64,000 bases of DNA from Ewingella sp049889095. Lineage in GTDB: Bacteria > Pseudomonadota > Gammaproteobacteria > Enterobacterales > Enterobacteriaceae. The DNA lies in assembly GCA_049889095.1 (NCBI GenBank), contig JBLJFK010000001.1; one strand, 5' to 3'. Below are positions 34,689 to 44,195 of this stretch, in pieces. The notes under the pieces are model-generated. The model made no database searches, was not told the origin of the DNA, and worked only from the letters and a program-made list of their open reading frames with translations. Each line of letters starts with the position of its first letter. The first letter of the stretch is position 1. Made by a program: the position numbers and the translations under genes.

Positions 34689-35084
34689 ATGAAAGTTATT
34701 GATGTCGTCGCAGCAATCATTGAACAGGATGGCAACATCCTGCTCGCACGTCGCGACGCCTCTGGCGATCAGGCCGGATTGTGGGAGTTCCCCGGCGGAA
34801 AAGTTGAAGACGGGGAAAGCCAGCCGCAGGCGCTCATCCGCGAATTACAGGAAGAGCTGGGGATCGCCGCACGGGTGGAAGAGTGGAGAGCCAGTCACGA
34901 TTTTCAGCAACCTGGGCGCATCATCCGCCTGCATGCCTGGCGGGTTAGCGGGTTTACCAACATCATTTCGTTACAGTGTCACTCTGAAATTGCCTGGACT
35001 CCGCCACATGAAGCCTTTCGATTTGAACTGGCACCGGCCGATGCGCCGTTACTGGAAGCCTATTGCCGAAGTAAAGACATATAA
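34689..35084 (+). CDS. nudG: Nudix hydrolase NudG (CTP/5-Me-dCTP/8-oxo-dGTP pyrophosphatase)
   Basis: 131 aa (E. coli 135). Complete Nudix box 'GGKVEDGESQPQALIRELQEELGI' (~38-61) within the MutT-like fold. It removes modified pyrimidine and oxidised nucleotides from the pool, in keeping with the upstream repair gene xthA. An overlapping frame at 34699-35148 is a shadow. A CG-rich tract after the stop may form a weak hairpin. Confidence 0.93.
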   Translation: MKVIDVVAAIIEQDGNILLARRDASGDQAGLWEFPGGKVEDGESQPQALIRELQEELGIAARVEEWRASHDFQQPGRIIRLHAWRVSGFTNIISLQCHSEIAWTPPHEAFRFELAPADAPLLEAYCRSKDI

Positions 35085-35168
35085 TAGGCATAATACCCCA
35101 CCCCGGCGGGGAGCGACCTTCCTGCTAAGATTCACAAACACTATCTAACAACGAATTGATATGCGGAA

Positions 35169-36272
35169 TTAGAATTGATACACCATACCAATGCCAACAC
35201 TATTACTTGTACTTACACCTGCTGTCCGGGTGAAAACATTATCCTTCAAGAGATTAATTTTATAATCAGCATAAAGAACCATGTTTTTATTCAGGTAATA
35301 GTTACTTCCCACCTCGATATATTTCAAAAGATTTTCATCGCCGCCTGTAAATGTTTCACTGCTGTTACCAGAGGCGGCCAGGTTAGACCCACGTGATATC
35401 ACAAAACCGACAGATGGCCGTAAACCATTCAAAAACTGGTACTGAGTCACCAACTCCAGGTTTTTAGTTTTACTGGCAAAAAGGGTGTTGGTATAAGGTG
35501 TCATATTTTTTGTTTCGCTATACATTGCAGCAAGGTAGATTTGGTTTTGATCGTACTTGATAGCAGAGGCCCAGGCAGATGCCTGACCGCCCTGACCATC
35601 GGCCTGCTGCCCGTCCGTTCTGTCAGATTGCCCCCAAGAACCGGAAATGGAAATGCCGTTATTGAAAGAGTACTGCGTTGACATGGCCACGCCGTCACCG
35701 TTGGATCGCGTCACATCGCTGCGCTCATTTTTTCCCTGATATTGCACAGCAATCCCCAAGTTTGGAACCAAGTCAAAAAGCCCCTGATTACGGTATGTTA
35801 TTAGCCCTGTTGAGCGTTTGGACATAAAGTTATCGTTGCGCGCCCAACTATTTCCGCCATATATCGGCATCATATCAGTGTAAGACTCAGTATCGTACAA
35901 AGCCCCCAAACTGCGGCCATACTCCAGAGAGCCATATTTTTTCGTCGTCAACCCCACTAGCCCAAGACGGGTGGCATTACCGGTCTGAGCATCGCTTCCT
36001 TCGCTTTTATTACCGTTGAAGTTATATTCCCACTGACCATAGCCATCTAACTCATCATTAATTTTCGTTTCGCCTTTAAAGCCCATGCGTATATAGGTTT
36101 CGTCTCCATCTTCTGGTTTGTTATCAGAAAAAACGTGGCGTGCATCGACTTTGCCATAGAGATCGAGGCGGTTACCGTCTTTATTATAAATTTCACTGGC
36201 ATTTGCTGATGCGTTGATAATTAGATGAGTGACAATGCTTATTAAACTGCTGATAATGATTCGTTTGCGCAT
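35169..36272 (-). CDS. OmpC/OmpF-type general porin
   Basis: 367 aa. Signal peptide (1-~25, 'NASANA') then a 16-strand trimeric porin: 'IYNKDGNRLDLYGKVDARH' start, 'GFKGETKINDELDGYGQWEYNF', 'LEYGRSLGALYD' (L3 constriction loop region), C-terminal 'GIGMVYQF' with the terminal Phe recognised by the BAM complex. Closest to the OmpC/OmpN/PhoE group, but not assignable to one. The region is AT-richer than its neighbours. It lies 234 bp after the ABC transporter operon on the same strand and may serve its substrate or be independent. The ribosome-binding site is weak. Confidence 0.92.
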   Translation of the reverse strand: MRKRIIISSLISIVTHLIINASANASEIYNKDGNRLDLYGKVDARHVFSDNKPEDGDETYIRMGFKGETKINDELDGYGQWEYNFNGNKSEGSDAQTGNATRLGLVGLTTKKYGSLEYGRSLGALYDTESYTDMMPIYGGNSWARNDNFMSKRSTGLITYRNQGLFDLVPNLGIAVQYQGKNERSDVTRSNGDGVAMSTQYSFNNGISISGSWGQSDRTDGQQADGQGGQASAWASAIKYDQNQIYLAAMYSETKNMTPYTNTLFASKTKNLELVTQYQFLNGLRPSVGFVISRGSNLAASGNSSETFTGGDENLLKYIEVGSNYYLNKNMVLYADYKINLLKDNVFTRTAGVSTSNSVGIGMVYQF

Positions 36273-36506
36273 AGATTAATCTGCCATAAAAAAGATATAA
36301 TATTTTTCTCCACGATTTTTCTTATCGCTATTAAACAAATGTAGAAACGCAGAGAACCCTAACGACTGTTCACGTTATTTAGCAATACTTCGTTGTGGAA
36401 CGATTTAGTGAGACTTCAGACTATGCATGCTGCGATAAATATCTCCTGAATGTGACCCCTCTTTTAAAAAGGAAGATAACGGCTATATCACTGACGGCGA
36501 GTTTAT

Positions 36507-37616
36507 TTATTTCAAAATAACATTTTGTATAAATTGCTGTTTGATACGATCGCCTAATGGATGCGCAGCCCAGGTAAAGCTCTTCTGTCTGTCGGCCTGC
36601 GCGATCAACGATACGCTGGCGACGGCCAGATCGTTTTGCGGCACAGCGGCAAAAGTCTGATTCAAGCTTTTTTGGGTTGCCGGCGAGGTCAGCCAGTGGA
36701 TAAACAACAATGCGGCAGCTTTATGCGGTGCATTAGCAGGAATAGCCACCATGTTGCCACCGCCCGGCATGCCGAAATCGGGGATATAAACGCGGATCCG
36801 GGTTGATATCTCGCCTTTTTTCTGTAAACCGGCGACATAATCTTCCCATGCTGGTACCAGCAAAAACTCACCCGCACTCAGGCGCGACAGGCTATCTGCG
36901 TTGGAAGCGGTTATCACGAAACGGCTCTTTTGCTGGTTGAACCAATTCCATACTGGAGCAAAGCGCGCCAGCGTTGCGTCATCCGCCTTGCCGGAGGCGT
37001 AATCTACTGATGGCGTTAGCGTGCGAACCACTGCCTCGACGAAGGCAGGTCCTGAGCCGCCATTTTCAGCATTAAGTCCAAACTCGCTGGGATGTAACGC
37101 CATAAATGCAGCAAACTGCCGTAAAGTGCGTGGTAAATCTTCCTCTTTTATCCGCTGAGGGTCATATGCGATACCGGATTGATTACCCCAGAATGCCACG
37201 CCGTAACCGTGGCTATCCGTGCCTTCAATTTGGTATTTCAGATGCCCGCTATCAGGAAGCAGAGTATTGAGTGGTCCCCAAAAAGTCTTTTGCGGCGACA
37301 ACATATTGAAAGCAGCGCCACCTACTGATAAAACATCGATGTCACCTATTTTCTGGCTTTTAGCGGCCAGAAACTTGTTAATGTTGGCCTGTGCATCCCC
37401 GTCAGAGATCACCACTTTGATATCATACTGCTTTTCAAAACTAGCGACCTGCTGGCGAAAACGATCCTGAAAATACCAATTGAACCAGTTAACCTGTCCT
37501 TCCTTCCTTGCTTGCTGTTCAATTTGCGTCCAATTCATTGACTGGAGATCCTGCGCCGATGCGGTTGACAGACTCAGAAATCCTATGCAACAAAATTTAA
37601 TAATATATTTCAACAT
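36507..37616 (-). CDS. ABC transporter periplasmic binding protein (polyamine/iron-type)
   Basis: 369 aa with a signal peptide ending 'STASAQ' (~21). The mature part is a two-lobe type-II binding protein ('EGQVNWFNWYFQDRFRQQVASFEKQYDIKV', 'GYGVAFWGNQSGIAYDPQRI') as in SBP_bac_1/6/8 families used by putrescine, thiamine and ferric importers. The substrate is unknown. Last gene of an ATPase-permease-permease-SBP operon; 33 bp after permease 2 with a GGGAGA site. Some resemblance to E. coli YnjB is visible, but the operon differs. Confidence 0.88.
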   Translation of the reverse strand: MLKYIIKFCCIGFLSLSTASAQDLQSMNWTQIEQQARKEGQVNWFNWYFQDRFRQQVASFEKQYDIKVVISDGDAQANINKFLAAKSQKIGDIDVLSVGGAAFNMLSPQKTFWGPLNTLLPDSGHLKYQIEGTDSHGYGVAFWGNQSGIAYDPQRIKEEDLPRTLRQFAAFMALHPSEFGLNAENGGSGPAFVEAVVRTLTPSVDYASGKADDATLARFAPVWNWFNQQKSRFVITASNADSLSRLSAGEFLLVPAWEDYVAGLQKKGEISTRIRVYIPDFGMPGGGNMVAIPANAPHKAAALLFIHWLTSPATQKSLNQTFAAVPQNDLAVASVSLIAQADRQKSFTWAAHPLGDRIKQQFIQNVILK

Positions 37617-37649
37617 GATAACTGTCTCCCGAACATGAAGGCACTCTGT

Positions 37650-38489
37650 CTAGCCTTTACTGCTGACCTGTGCCAGCGGATTGCTAAGCATTAAGCGTTC
37701 CGCAAATAGCATCATCAACACGTTAGGCACAATCAGCGTCAGCGAAACCACTGCGGCATTAGGGCGAATAAAATTGTAACCAAGATAGGAATAAAGAATG
37801 GTCGGTACTGTGGTGAAATCCGGTGAGCCTATAATGTATGACAGTGCAAACTCTTCTATCGACAAAATGAAAACCACGATAAGTGATGCAAAAAGTCCAG
37901 GCCGGATCACCGGTAAGTAAGCCGTGCGAAAGCACGTCAGCCTCGAGGCTGACAAATCGCGAGCAGCATCAATCACGTCCTGACGTACAAGCGTGAAGGA
38001 CAACGTTAGAATGCGTACGGCATACGGCAAAAATATGACCGTATGGCTGATCATAATTGCCAGATAGCGCGAATGAATGCCCAGGTGAATCAGCAGCGAA
38101 GCGAAGAACACCGCAACCACGAAACCAGGGATGACCAGTGGGATCAGCACCAACATTTGCGCAACACCTTTGCCATAAAAGTTCAGTCGGCCAAATGCGT
38201 AAGCGGCGGGACTGGCTAATAATAAAGTGCACAGGGCTACACCCGGAGCCAACAGATAACTGTTGGTTAACGCCTGTGGAAGAGCCGTTGTGTTCCACAC
38301 TTCATTCCAGCGCCTCAGAGATAGCATAGGTGGCAGTACATTGGGCCAGGCCCAGGGATGTTGAATATCGACCAGAGACCAGAGCGCGGTCAGCGCCAGT
38401 GGCACAATAAACCAAAGGAAAAAAATCGCGATGACGGCGAAAATCAACAGACTGTGAGACAGCCTGGCGTACAACTTATCAGGTCTCAT
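37650..38489 (-). CDS. ABC transporter permease 2 (PotC/UgpE-like)
   Basis: 279 aa from the ATG at 38489, with GGAGG upstream and its ATG overlapping the stop of permease 1 (ATGA). Six hydrophobic segments; EAA loop 'VIDAARDLSASRLTCFRTAYLPVIRP' (~175-200) contacts the ATPase. The upstream extension of the frame to 38777 is out of context and rejected. Inner-membrane subunit of the importer. Confidence 0.92.
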   Translation of the reverse strand: MRPDKLYARLSHSLLIFAVIAIFFLWFIVPLALTALWSLVDIQHPWAWPNVLPPMLSLRRWNEVWNTTALPQALTNSYLLAPGVALCTLLLASPAAYAFGRLNFYGKGVAQMLVLIPLVIPGFVVAVFFASLLIHLGIHSRYLAIMISHTVIFLPYAVRILTLSFTLVRQDVIDAARDLSASRLTCFRTAYLPVIRPGLFASLIVVFILSIEEFALSYIIGSPDFTTVPTILYSYLGYNFIRPNAAVVSLTLIVPNVLMMLFAERLMLSNPLAQVSSKG

Positions 38490-39349
38490 GCTGACCTCCC
38501 GATGTTCACAATCACTTGTATTAACGTCGCCATCAGCAAAGAGCCGACCAGTGATAACAACATCAATACGACCGCGACCACAGCAGCCAGATTCCAGCCA
38601 CTGTCGCCGCTGTCCTGCATTCTCACCATCAACTGTGCCAGAGAATTTACCGAGGTGGGTCCTGCAACAACTTGAAAAGCAAAGTCCCCTGCTGCCCCGA
38701 TAAAAATCAGGATCAGTGATACCTGCACCGCACGAAGTGTCAGCGGAAGCAGTATCTGATGAAAACGGGCAAACCATGATGCGCCGAGATCACGTGCGGC
38801 ATAAAGCAAGTCTTCACTGATGCCACGAACAGCCCCCGACAGAATAAGCAGTGCGAAAGGCATCTGCTTCCAGACCTGTAAAAAGACCACGCCTATCCCC
38901 ATACTGTCATTTTGCATGCGCAGCGGATGGTCAATCAAACCGAGCTTTAGCAATGTGAGATTGAGGAGTCCCTGCCATGAAATGATGTTGATAAACAAAA
39001 GCGCGGCCACCAGACCATGGATCATCAACGGCGCTTTAAGCAGGCCACTGATCAATGCTGAACCTGGAAACGGTTTACGCAGCCATAACGCCAGCGGATA
39101 CGCCAACGTGACTGCCAGCAATGCACTGATTGTGGCGATGCGTGCGGAGTAAGCCAGCGCCCGCCAAAACTGCGGGTTTACGGATAATTCTTGCCAATAG
39201 GCGAGGGATAAATGGTCTTTACCTGCGAAGTTATACAGGCCAAATGATTGTGAAACTGCCATGCCGATAACCAACGACATGAATACCAGGATAGGCCCCA
39301 GTACCGGCAGGATCAGCAAATAAGGCAGGATCATAGATAACCGCTTCAC
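38486..39349 (-). CDS. ABC transporter permease 1 (PotB/UgpA-like)
   Basis: 287 aa from GTG at 39349, which overlaps the ATPase stop (GTGA) and has GGAG 8 nt upstream. Six membrane segments starting 'MILPYLLILPVLGPILVF'. EAA loop 'DLLYAARDLGASWFARFHQILLPLTLR' (~185-210). Forms the membrane channel with permease 2. The ORF frame upstream of the GTG lies inside the ATPase gene. Confidence 0.92.
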   Translation of the reverse strand: MKRLSMILPYLLILPVLGPILVFMSLVIGMAVSQSFGLYNFAGKDHLSLAYWQELSVNPQFWRALAYSARIATISALLAVTLAYPLALWLRKPFPGSALISGLLKAPLMIHGLVAALLFINIISWQGLLNLTLLKLGLIDHPLRMQNDSMGIGVVFLQVWKQMPFALLILSGAVRGISEDLLYAARDLGASWFARFHQILLPLTLRAVQVSLILIFIGAAGDFAFQVVAGPTSVNSLAQLMVRMQDSGDSGWNLAAVVAVVLMLLSLVGSLLMATLIQVIVNIGRSA

Positions 39350-40431
39350 TGAACACGCTCCGCCAGAAAGCGAAGTTTCTGCGGCGGAAGGGAGAAAAAC
39401 ACCTGCTCGCCCTCCTCCTGAGTGACCTGTCCAGGTAGCTGTACGCGCCACTCGGTATCATCGTTACGGTGAGTATCCCGTTTTATACTGAGGTCGCTGA
39501 TATTCCCCAGAAATCGGGTGGATGTCACAGTAAACAGGACTGTGTTTGGTGCTTCCCTAAGTGAGTGAACAAGCACGGCATCTTCCGGTCGCCAAAATAC
39601 GTACACCTCACTTCCCTGAGGCGGTGTGTTGGATTCAACAGTAAATACGCCCAGTGCAGTAGAAACCCTATACTGTTTTTTACTGCGGTCCTGAGCGAGG
39701 ACTTGTGCCACCATAATATTTGCAATGCCGATAAAATTAGCGACAAAGCGGTTTACCGGCGAGTAGTAGATCTCATGAGGTGTACCCATTTGCTCAATTT
39801 TCCCCGCATTCATCACAATGATCTGATCAGACATTTCGAGTGCCTCCTCCTGATCGTGAGTCACGTAGACGGCGGTAAATCCATAGCTGCGTTGTAGCTG
39901 GCGAATTTCCAGCCTGACAAGATTTCGCAGTTGTGCATCGAGATTGGACAGCGGCTCATCGAACAGGACAACGCCAGGTTGAACGACCAGCGCACGAGCC
40001 AGTGCGACACGCTGCTGTTGACCGCCAGAAAGCTGTGCAGGGAGTTTGCTAAGATGCGCGCTCAGTGAAACCCTTCGTGCTATCCCTTCCACCCGGCTTT
40101 TAATGTCTGGTCGGGGAACTTTTTTCTGCCGCAGGCCAAATGCGATATTTTCCGCCACACTCAGATGGGGAAATAACGCATATGACTGGAAGCACATGGT
40201 GGTGTTACGAAACTCAGGCGGCACACTTGACACATCGCGGCCATCTATCAGAACAGAGCCTGCATCAAGAGCAAGAAAACCGGCAATGACTTTCAGGAGT
40301 GTGGTTTTACCGCATCCCGAAGGGCCAAGAATAGTGATGAACTGACCTTTGTTGGCAGAAAATGTTATGCCGTCCAGCACTTGAAAATTGCCCAGTCGCA
40401 ACTGAGCAGCATTGATATTAAGGTTACTCAC
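39346..40431 (-). CDS. ABC transporter ATPase (PotA/FbpC/UgpC type)
   Basis: 361 aa from GTG at 40431 (GGAG ~11 nt upstream). Walker A 'GPSGCGKTT' (~36-44), signature 'LSGGQQQR', Walker B 'VVLFDEPLSNLD', H-loop 'VTHD', followed by a C-terminal TOBE-type domain. First gene of the operon, divergent from a ROK regulator. All four genes are tightly spaced. It energises import of an unknown small molecule. Confidence 0.94.
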   Translation of the reverse strand: MSNLNINAAQLRLGNFQVLDGITFSANKGQFITILGPSGCGKTTLLKVIAGFLALDAGSVLIDGRDVSSVPPEFRNTTMCFQSYALFPHLSVAENIAFGLRQKKVPRPDIKSRVEGIARRVSLSAHLSKLPAQLSGGQQQRVALARALVVQPGVVLFDEPLSNLDAQLRNLVRLEIRQLQRSYGFTAVYVTHDQEEALEMSDQIIVMNAGKIEQMGTPHEIYYSPVNRFVANFIGIANIMVAQVLAQDRSKKQYRVSTALGVFTVESNTPPQGSEVYVFWRPEDAVLVHSLREAPNTVLFTVTSTRFLGNISDLSIKRDTHRNDDTEWRVQLPGQVTQEEGEQVFFSLPPQKLRFLAERVQ

Positions 40432-40470
40432 AGTTTGGTGGCTCCTAGCCTATCGGTATCAAGCACATAT

Positions 40471-40491
40471 ATAATAACTATATGTTATTAT
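40471..40491. promoter_or_regulatory. Perfect 8-bp inverted repeat, likely operator between the ABC operon and the ROK gene
   Basis: ATAATAAC (40471-40478), TATAT, GTTATTAT (40484-40491). Perfect symmetry, AT-rich, 40 bp before the ATPase start. Mlc/NagC-type ROK proteins bind AT-rich inverted repeats of this size. The rest of 40432-40719 is promoter DNA for both sides. Confidence 0.65.
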
Positions 40492-40719
40492 CTGTTTCGC
40501 ATAATAATGACCAGCAGAGAAAAAGTGCAATAACAGAGAGGTTAAAGATTTATGAAGTTTATTATTCTCATCAATATTAATGAATTGCATGATCACTTAA
40601 TTGAGTAGTAAGTTGTCTAAACATCTTTTTATGCGTAACGGGTAATAAGCGTGAAGGGACAGGAACAGACGATAAGCGTTTCAGCAACTCTCATAAATGC
40701 CGGTGAAATGAGTGACTAG

Positions 40720-41847
40720 ATGAATAAAAAAATTGATAAGTCTCCAGGACAACAACTTTCCACCAATGAGCGCATTATTCTGGAGATTGTCAGGCGCAAC
40801 AGCGGAATTATGCGTTCTGCGGTTATGCCACTGACTAACCTTACGCAGTCCTCTGTCCATCGTATTGTTGAAGGGCTTGAAGAGAAGGGATTTCTTTTCA
40901 TCGGCGAAAGCGTCGTACATGGCCGGGGGAAACCAAGTCGTGTGCTGTTGCTCAATGAGCGCGCGCGCTACAGCATTGGTATCTCGGTCAATACCGATAG
41001 CGTGGCGGTGTCGGTTTGTGATCTCGCTGGATCGGTTGTGGATTATCAACTGCTGTATATTCAGCCTGTGGACTCTGCCCGCACGCTGCTTAAGATTAAG
41101 AAACACGTGCTCGATGTGTTGCAAAAGCACCAACTGCCGACGACTAAAATTGCCGGCATTGGCTTTGCTCTGGCGGGCTATTTTGTGGGAGCGGAACGCC
41201 TTTTCTGCCCGCCGGAACCGCTGAGTGACTGGGCATTGATTGATTTGAAGCAAGAGATCACCACGCTGTTTGAAATGCCCGTGTGGACTGAGAATAACGC
41301 AACCACGGGCGCGATTGGCGAAGCCTTTCTTGGCGCAGGTTTGGAGTTTTCGAGCTTCGGCTATTTCTCTTTCAATTATGGTTTTGGCGGAGGGATTATT
41401 CTTGACGGAAAACCGCTGAAAGGTTCATTTGGTAACGCGGGTGAAATCAGCCGCATATACACCAATGAAGAAGGTTCACATCGTCCTGCATTGGGAGAAT
41501 TACTCAAACGTTTACAGAGCCATGGCATATCAGTTGGCGATATCTCAACGCTATACACTGAATTTGATCCTCAATGGCCAGGGGTAAAAGAGTGGGTGAA
41601 GGAGATCGCTCCCCAACTCAATCGTGCCATTGATGCCCTTCATGCAGTGATCGACCCAGAAGCCATTGTATTTGGCGGCGAATTACCGAAAAAATTGGGC
41701 GAATTGCTGCTCGACGTGCCGCCCACGCCACGTGAGCATCGTTGGGAACCCGCTGCTTATCCCCGGATTCTGCTCAGTAAGCTTGAAGGGGATATCGCCG
41801 CCACAGGGGCAGCATTTTTGCCCTTAATATATCAATATTTCACCTAG
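40720..41847 (+). CDS. ROK family transcriptional regulator (NagC/Mlc-like), zinc motif missing
   Basis: 375 aa. N-terminal winged helix (about 15-75, 'MRSAVMPLTNLTQSSVHRIVEGLEEKGFL'), then a ROK sugar-kinase-like domain ('GIGFALAGYFVG', 'TENNATTGAIGEAFLG', 'NYGFGGGIILDG'). The usual ROK zinc motif CxCGxxGC and its preceding His are absent: the region reads 'FGNAGEISRIYTNEEGSHRP'. This suggests an altered ligand site or a non-sugar ligand. It is divergent from the ABC operon and is its likely regulator. The ATG has a weak ribosome-binding site. Confidence 0.9.
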   Translation: MNKKIDKSPGQQLSTNERIILEIVRRNSGIMRSAVMPLTNLTQSSVHRIVEGLEEKGFLFIGESVVHGRGKPSRVLLLNERARYSIGISVNTDSVAVSVCDLAGSVVDYQLLYIQPVDSARTLLKIKKHVLDVLQKHQLPTTKIAGIGFALAGYFVGAERLFCPPEPLSDWALIDLKQEITTLFEMPVWTENNATTGAIGEAFLGAGLEFSSFGYFSFNYGFGGGIILDGKPLKGSFGNAGEISRIYTNEEGSHRPALGELLKRLQSHGISVGDISTLYTEFDPQWPGVKEWVKEIAPQLNRAIDALHAVIDPEAIVFGGELPKKLGELLLDVPPTPREHRWEPAAYPRILLSKLEGDIAATGAAFLPLIYQYFT

Positions 41848-41968
41848 TGAAATCAACGATGAACATCATGCATTGGCAAAAAAGCGAAGAGGTATTCATC
41901 GTTTAATTTTAATGCCAGAAATAAAAAATGCGCCCCCTTCGCAGTACGCGTTTTGTCTCTGAGAACCT

Positions 41969-43015
41969 TTAACCTTTAACGACGTTTAATGTTTTCTGCT
42001 GCAAAGAAGAGTGAATACCCAGTTCTATCAGCTCCATAACCTGTATCGCATCGACGGCTGGCACCGGATTATCGCCCTTGCCGAGAATAGCATCGCGCAC
42101 GCCAGCATAGTACGCCGGGTAATCTCCCGGCAGCGTTGGCAGATGTTTATCGGCCTGTACTCCATCGAAACTCAGCGTCAACACCCCATCACGCTTATCC
42201 TGACCCCAGTTGGCCTGTGGCGGACGAATGCCCGCTTTCAGACTGTCTTCCTGAGTATCCAGACCGTATTTTACAAAACTGCCCTTTTCGCCCTGAACGA
42301 TAAAACGTGCCGTTTCAGCCGAGGCGTAAACCGTACTGTGCAGTACCACGCGACGGCGGCCGTAGGTCAACACAGTGTTGAAGTAATCCACGGCTTTGCC
42401 GCCCGGACGCACGATGGCGAGGTCTGACTGGATCGTATCCGGCATACCGAACAGCTGTAAGGCCTGATCCAGCAGATGCGAACCCAGATCGTACCAGATA
42501 CCGCTGCCGAGCTGCTCGTTCTCGCGCCAGCGTTCCTGTACCTGCGGTTTGAAGCGATCGTAATGTGATTCAAAGTAGACGATATCACCCAGAACACCCT
42601 CTTTTATCAAGGCCTTCACGGTGAGGAAATCAGAGTCCCAGCGGCGGTTGTGGAATACCGACAGTAACTTGCCCTTTTCCTGAGCCAGAATGTTCAGCGA
42701 GCGTGCTTCTCCGAGCGTCACAGTAAAAGGCTTATCGACAATCACATGCTTACCGGCTTCCAGCGCCTGCTGCGCTAGCGGGAAGTGCGTGTCATTGGGG
42801 GTGGGGATCACCACCAAATCGATGGTGGGATCGGCGAAGATTTTCTCCGGCGAGTCGACCACGGCGACACTCGGCCAGTCGGCATGAACCTTAGAGGCAT
42901 CGCTGCTCGATACCGCCGCAAGCACTAAGCCCGGCGTACCTGAAATCAGCGGTGAGTGAAAGGTTTTGCTGGCGAAACCGTAGCCCACCAGCCCGACACG
43001 TAGCGTATCAGTCAT
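41969..43015 (-). CDS. ydgJ: Gfo/Idh/MocA family oxidoreductase YdgJ
   Basis: 348 aa (E. coli YdgJ 346). Rossmann N-terminus 'GLVGYGFASKTFHSP', the family Lys in 'VIVDKPFTVT', and the C-terminal domain with 'GSGIWYDLGSHLLDQA' (His). NAD(P)-dependent oxidoreductase of unknown substrate. In E. coli ydgJ is next to blr-cnu-ydgK-rsx; here the ara locus lies between ydgJ and ydgK, and blr and cnu were not found. A hairpin (ATCAGG-N6-CCTGAT, 43033-43050) separates it from araC. Confidence 0.9.
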   Translation of the reverse strand: MTDTLRVGLVGYGFASKTFHSPLISGTPGLVLAAVSSSDASKVHADWPSVAVVDSPEKIFADPTIDLVVIPTPNDTHFPLAQQALEAGKHVIVDKPFTVTLGEARSLNILAQEKGKLLSVFHNRRWDSDFLTVKALIKEGVLGDIVYFESHYDRFKPQVQERWRENEQLGSGIWYDLGSHLLDQALQLFGMPDTIQSDLAIVRPGGKAVDYFNTVLTYGRRRVVLHSTVYASAETARFIVQGEKGSFVKYGLDTQEDSLKAGIRPPQANWGQDKRDGVLTLSFDGVQADKHLPTLPGDYPAYYAGVRDAILGKGDNPVPAVDAIQVMELIELGIHSSLQQKTLNVVKG

Positions 43016-43064
43016 TTCTCTATCCTTTTATTATCAGGCTTCAACCTGATTTGATAATGCACTA

Positions 43065-44000
43065 TCAAAACTGATACGCCGAGACATTTTCCGGTTCATG
43101 GGACGGGTGAGAACGGTAAGGTTTCGCCGGGTAGTTGGTTTCCACGCTACGGCGGCGGAAATCACTCGGACTGACGCCCACCCGTTTGCGAAATACCCGG
43201 GAGAAATAGAGCTGATCATCATAACCGACCACGCGGCCAATGGTCGCGATGGACTCCTGCGTGGTCTGTAAAAGCAGTTTGGCGCGGATCACCCGCTGGT
43301 CTTCACGCCAACGCAGAATGTTGATCCCCACCTGCTCGCGGAACAGGTGCGCCAGTCGGGACGGTGACAGGCAGACATGGCGTGCCACTTCATCAATGCG
43401 CAGTTCTCCGGCCAGATTACCGGTAATAAACTGGCAGGCTTCTATCACCCGTGGATCCATGATTTTCTGCGGGCTTTGCGGGTCTTCTTCCATCGCGCGC
43501 AGTAACAGGCGCTCCAGCAGATTCATCCCCAGCTCTTCACAAAAACGACGCCCGGACTTTTGCGTCTGCTCAATATTGGCGAACAGACGGTCAAACTCCA
43601 GCAGCAATGTATTATTAGGCAGTGAAAGCCGCCCGACGTCATTGGTTTTAGTATGCCATTCCAGCCAATCGGTCCAGTAAGCACGTGGACGGAAATAGAC
43701 CCAACGGTGATACCAGCAATCGCTGTTGACCGAGCGGCCATAAAGGTGTCGCGCTTTCGGTGGGAATAGCAGCAGATCGCCGGGGTTACAGTAGAAGGTG
43801 TCTTCGCCATCAAACACTTTCCCCTGGCCTTTGACCGTCAGATTGAGGATAAAGCCTTTCATGCCACCGGGCCGATCAATGGAGAAATCCAGAGGCCCGT
43901 CTGCCAGTATTGGCGTCATCCCCGCCACCAGATAAGCATTAAAGCTGTAACCGGGTAACAACGGGTTTTGCTGTTGATCCTGGATCATGCGGTGATACAT
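43065..44000 (-). CDS. araC: Arabinose operon regulator AraC
   Basis: 311 aa from the ATG at 44000, preceded by GGAGGT; the longer frame starts on a GTG inside that leader. N-terminal sugar-binding and dimerisation cupin ('NPLLPGYSFNAYLVAGMTPI', 'YHRWVYFRPRAYW') and two C-terminal HTH motifs ('VCLSPSRLAHLFREQVG', 'GYDDQLYFSRVFRKRVGVSP'). Strongly similar to E. coli AraC over most of its length. It lies after araH in the same direction, not beside araB as in E. coli, and may be part of an araFGHC transcript or have its own promoter in the 195-bp gap. Confidence 0.95.
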   Translation of the reverse strand: MYHRMIQDQQQNPLLPGYSFNAYLVAGMTPILADGPLDFSIDRPGGMKGFILNLTVKGQGKVFDGEDTFYCNPGDLLLFPPKARHLYGRSVNSDCWYHRWVYFRPRAYWTDWLEWHTKTNDVGRLSLPNNTLLLEFDRLFANIEQTQKSGRRFCEELGMNLLERLLLRAMEEDPQSPQKIMDPRVIEACQFITGNLAGELRIDEVARHVCLSPSRLAHLFREQVGINILRWREDQRVIRAKLLLQTTQESIATIGRVVGYDDQLYFSRVFRKRVGVSPSDFRRRSVETNYPAKPYRSHPSHEPENVSAYQF

Positions 44001-44140
44001 CGGGACCTCCTGAAAAATCACACTGGGGCGGGTTTTCTTTTATTCTATCGACCGATGAAAGCGCTGCCAGAAAACGTTGCAAAAACGTGAACAAAAGCTG
44101 TGTTTTACGGTATTTAACCCGTCAAAGCGTTAAACACCGT

Positions 44141-44155
44141 GTGAAAACGTTATCA
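44141..44155 (+). promoter_or_regulatory. 15-bp motif shared with the araF promoter, copy 1
   Basis: GTGAAAACGTTATCA, ~141 bp upstream of araC. Identical to 48140-48154 upstream of araF. It contains a near-palindrome TGAAAACGTT(A/T)TCA, like LacI/GalR-type operators. Confidence 0.5.
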
Positions 44156-44195
44156 CCCATCCCCGTCACACTTCCTATTATCGAGGGGAATGACT

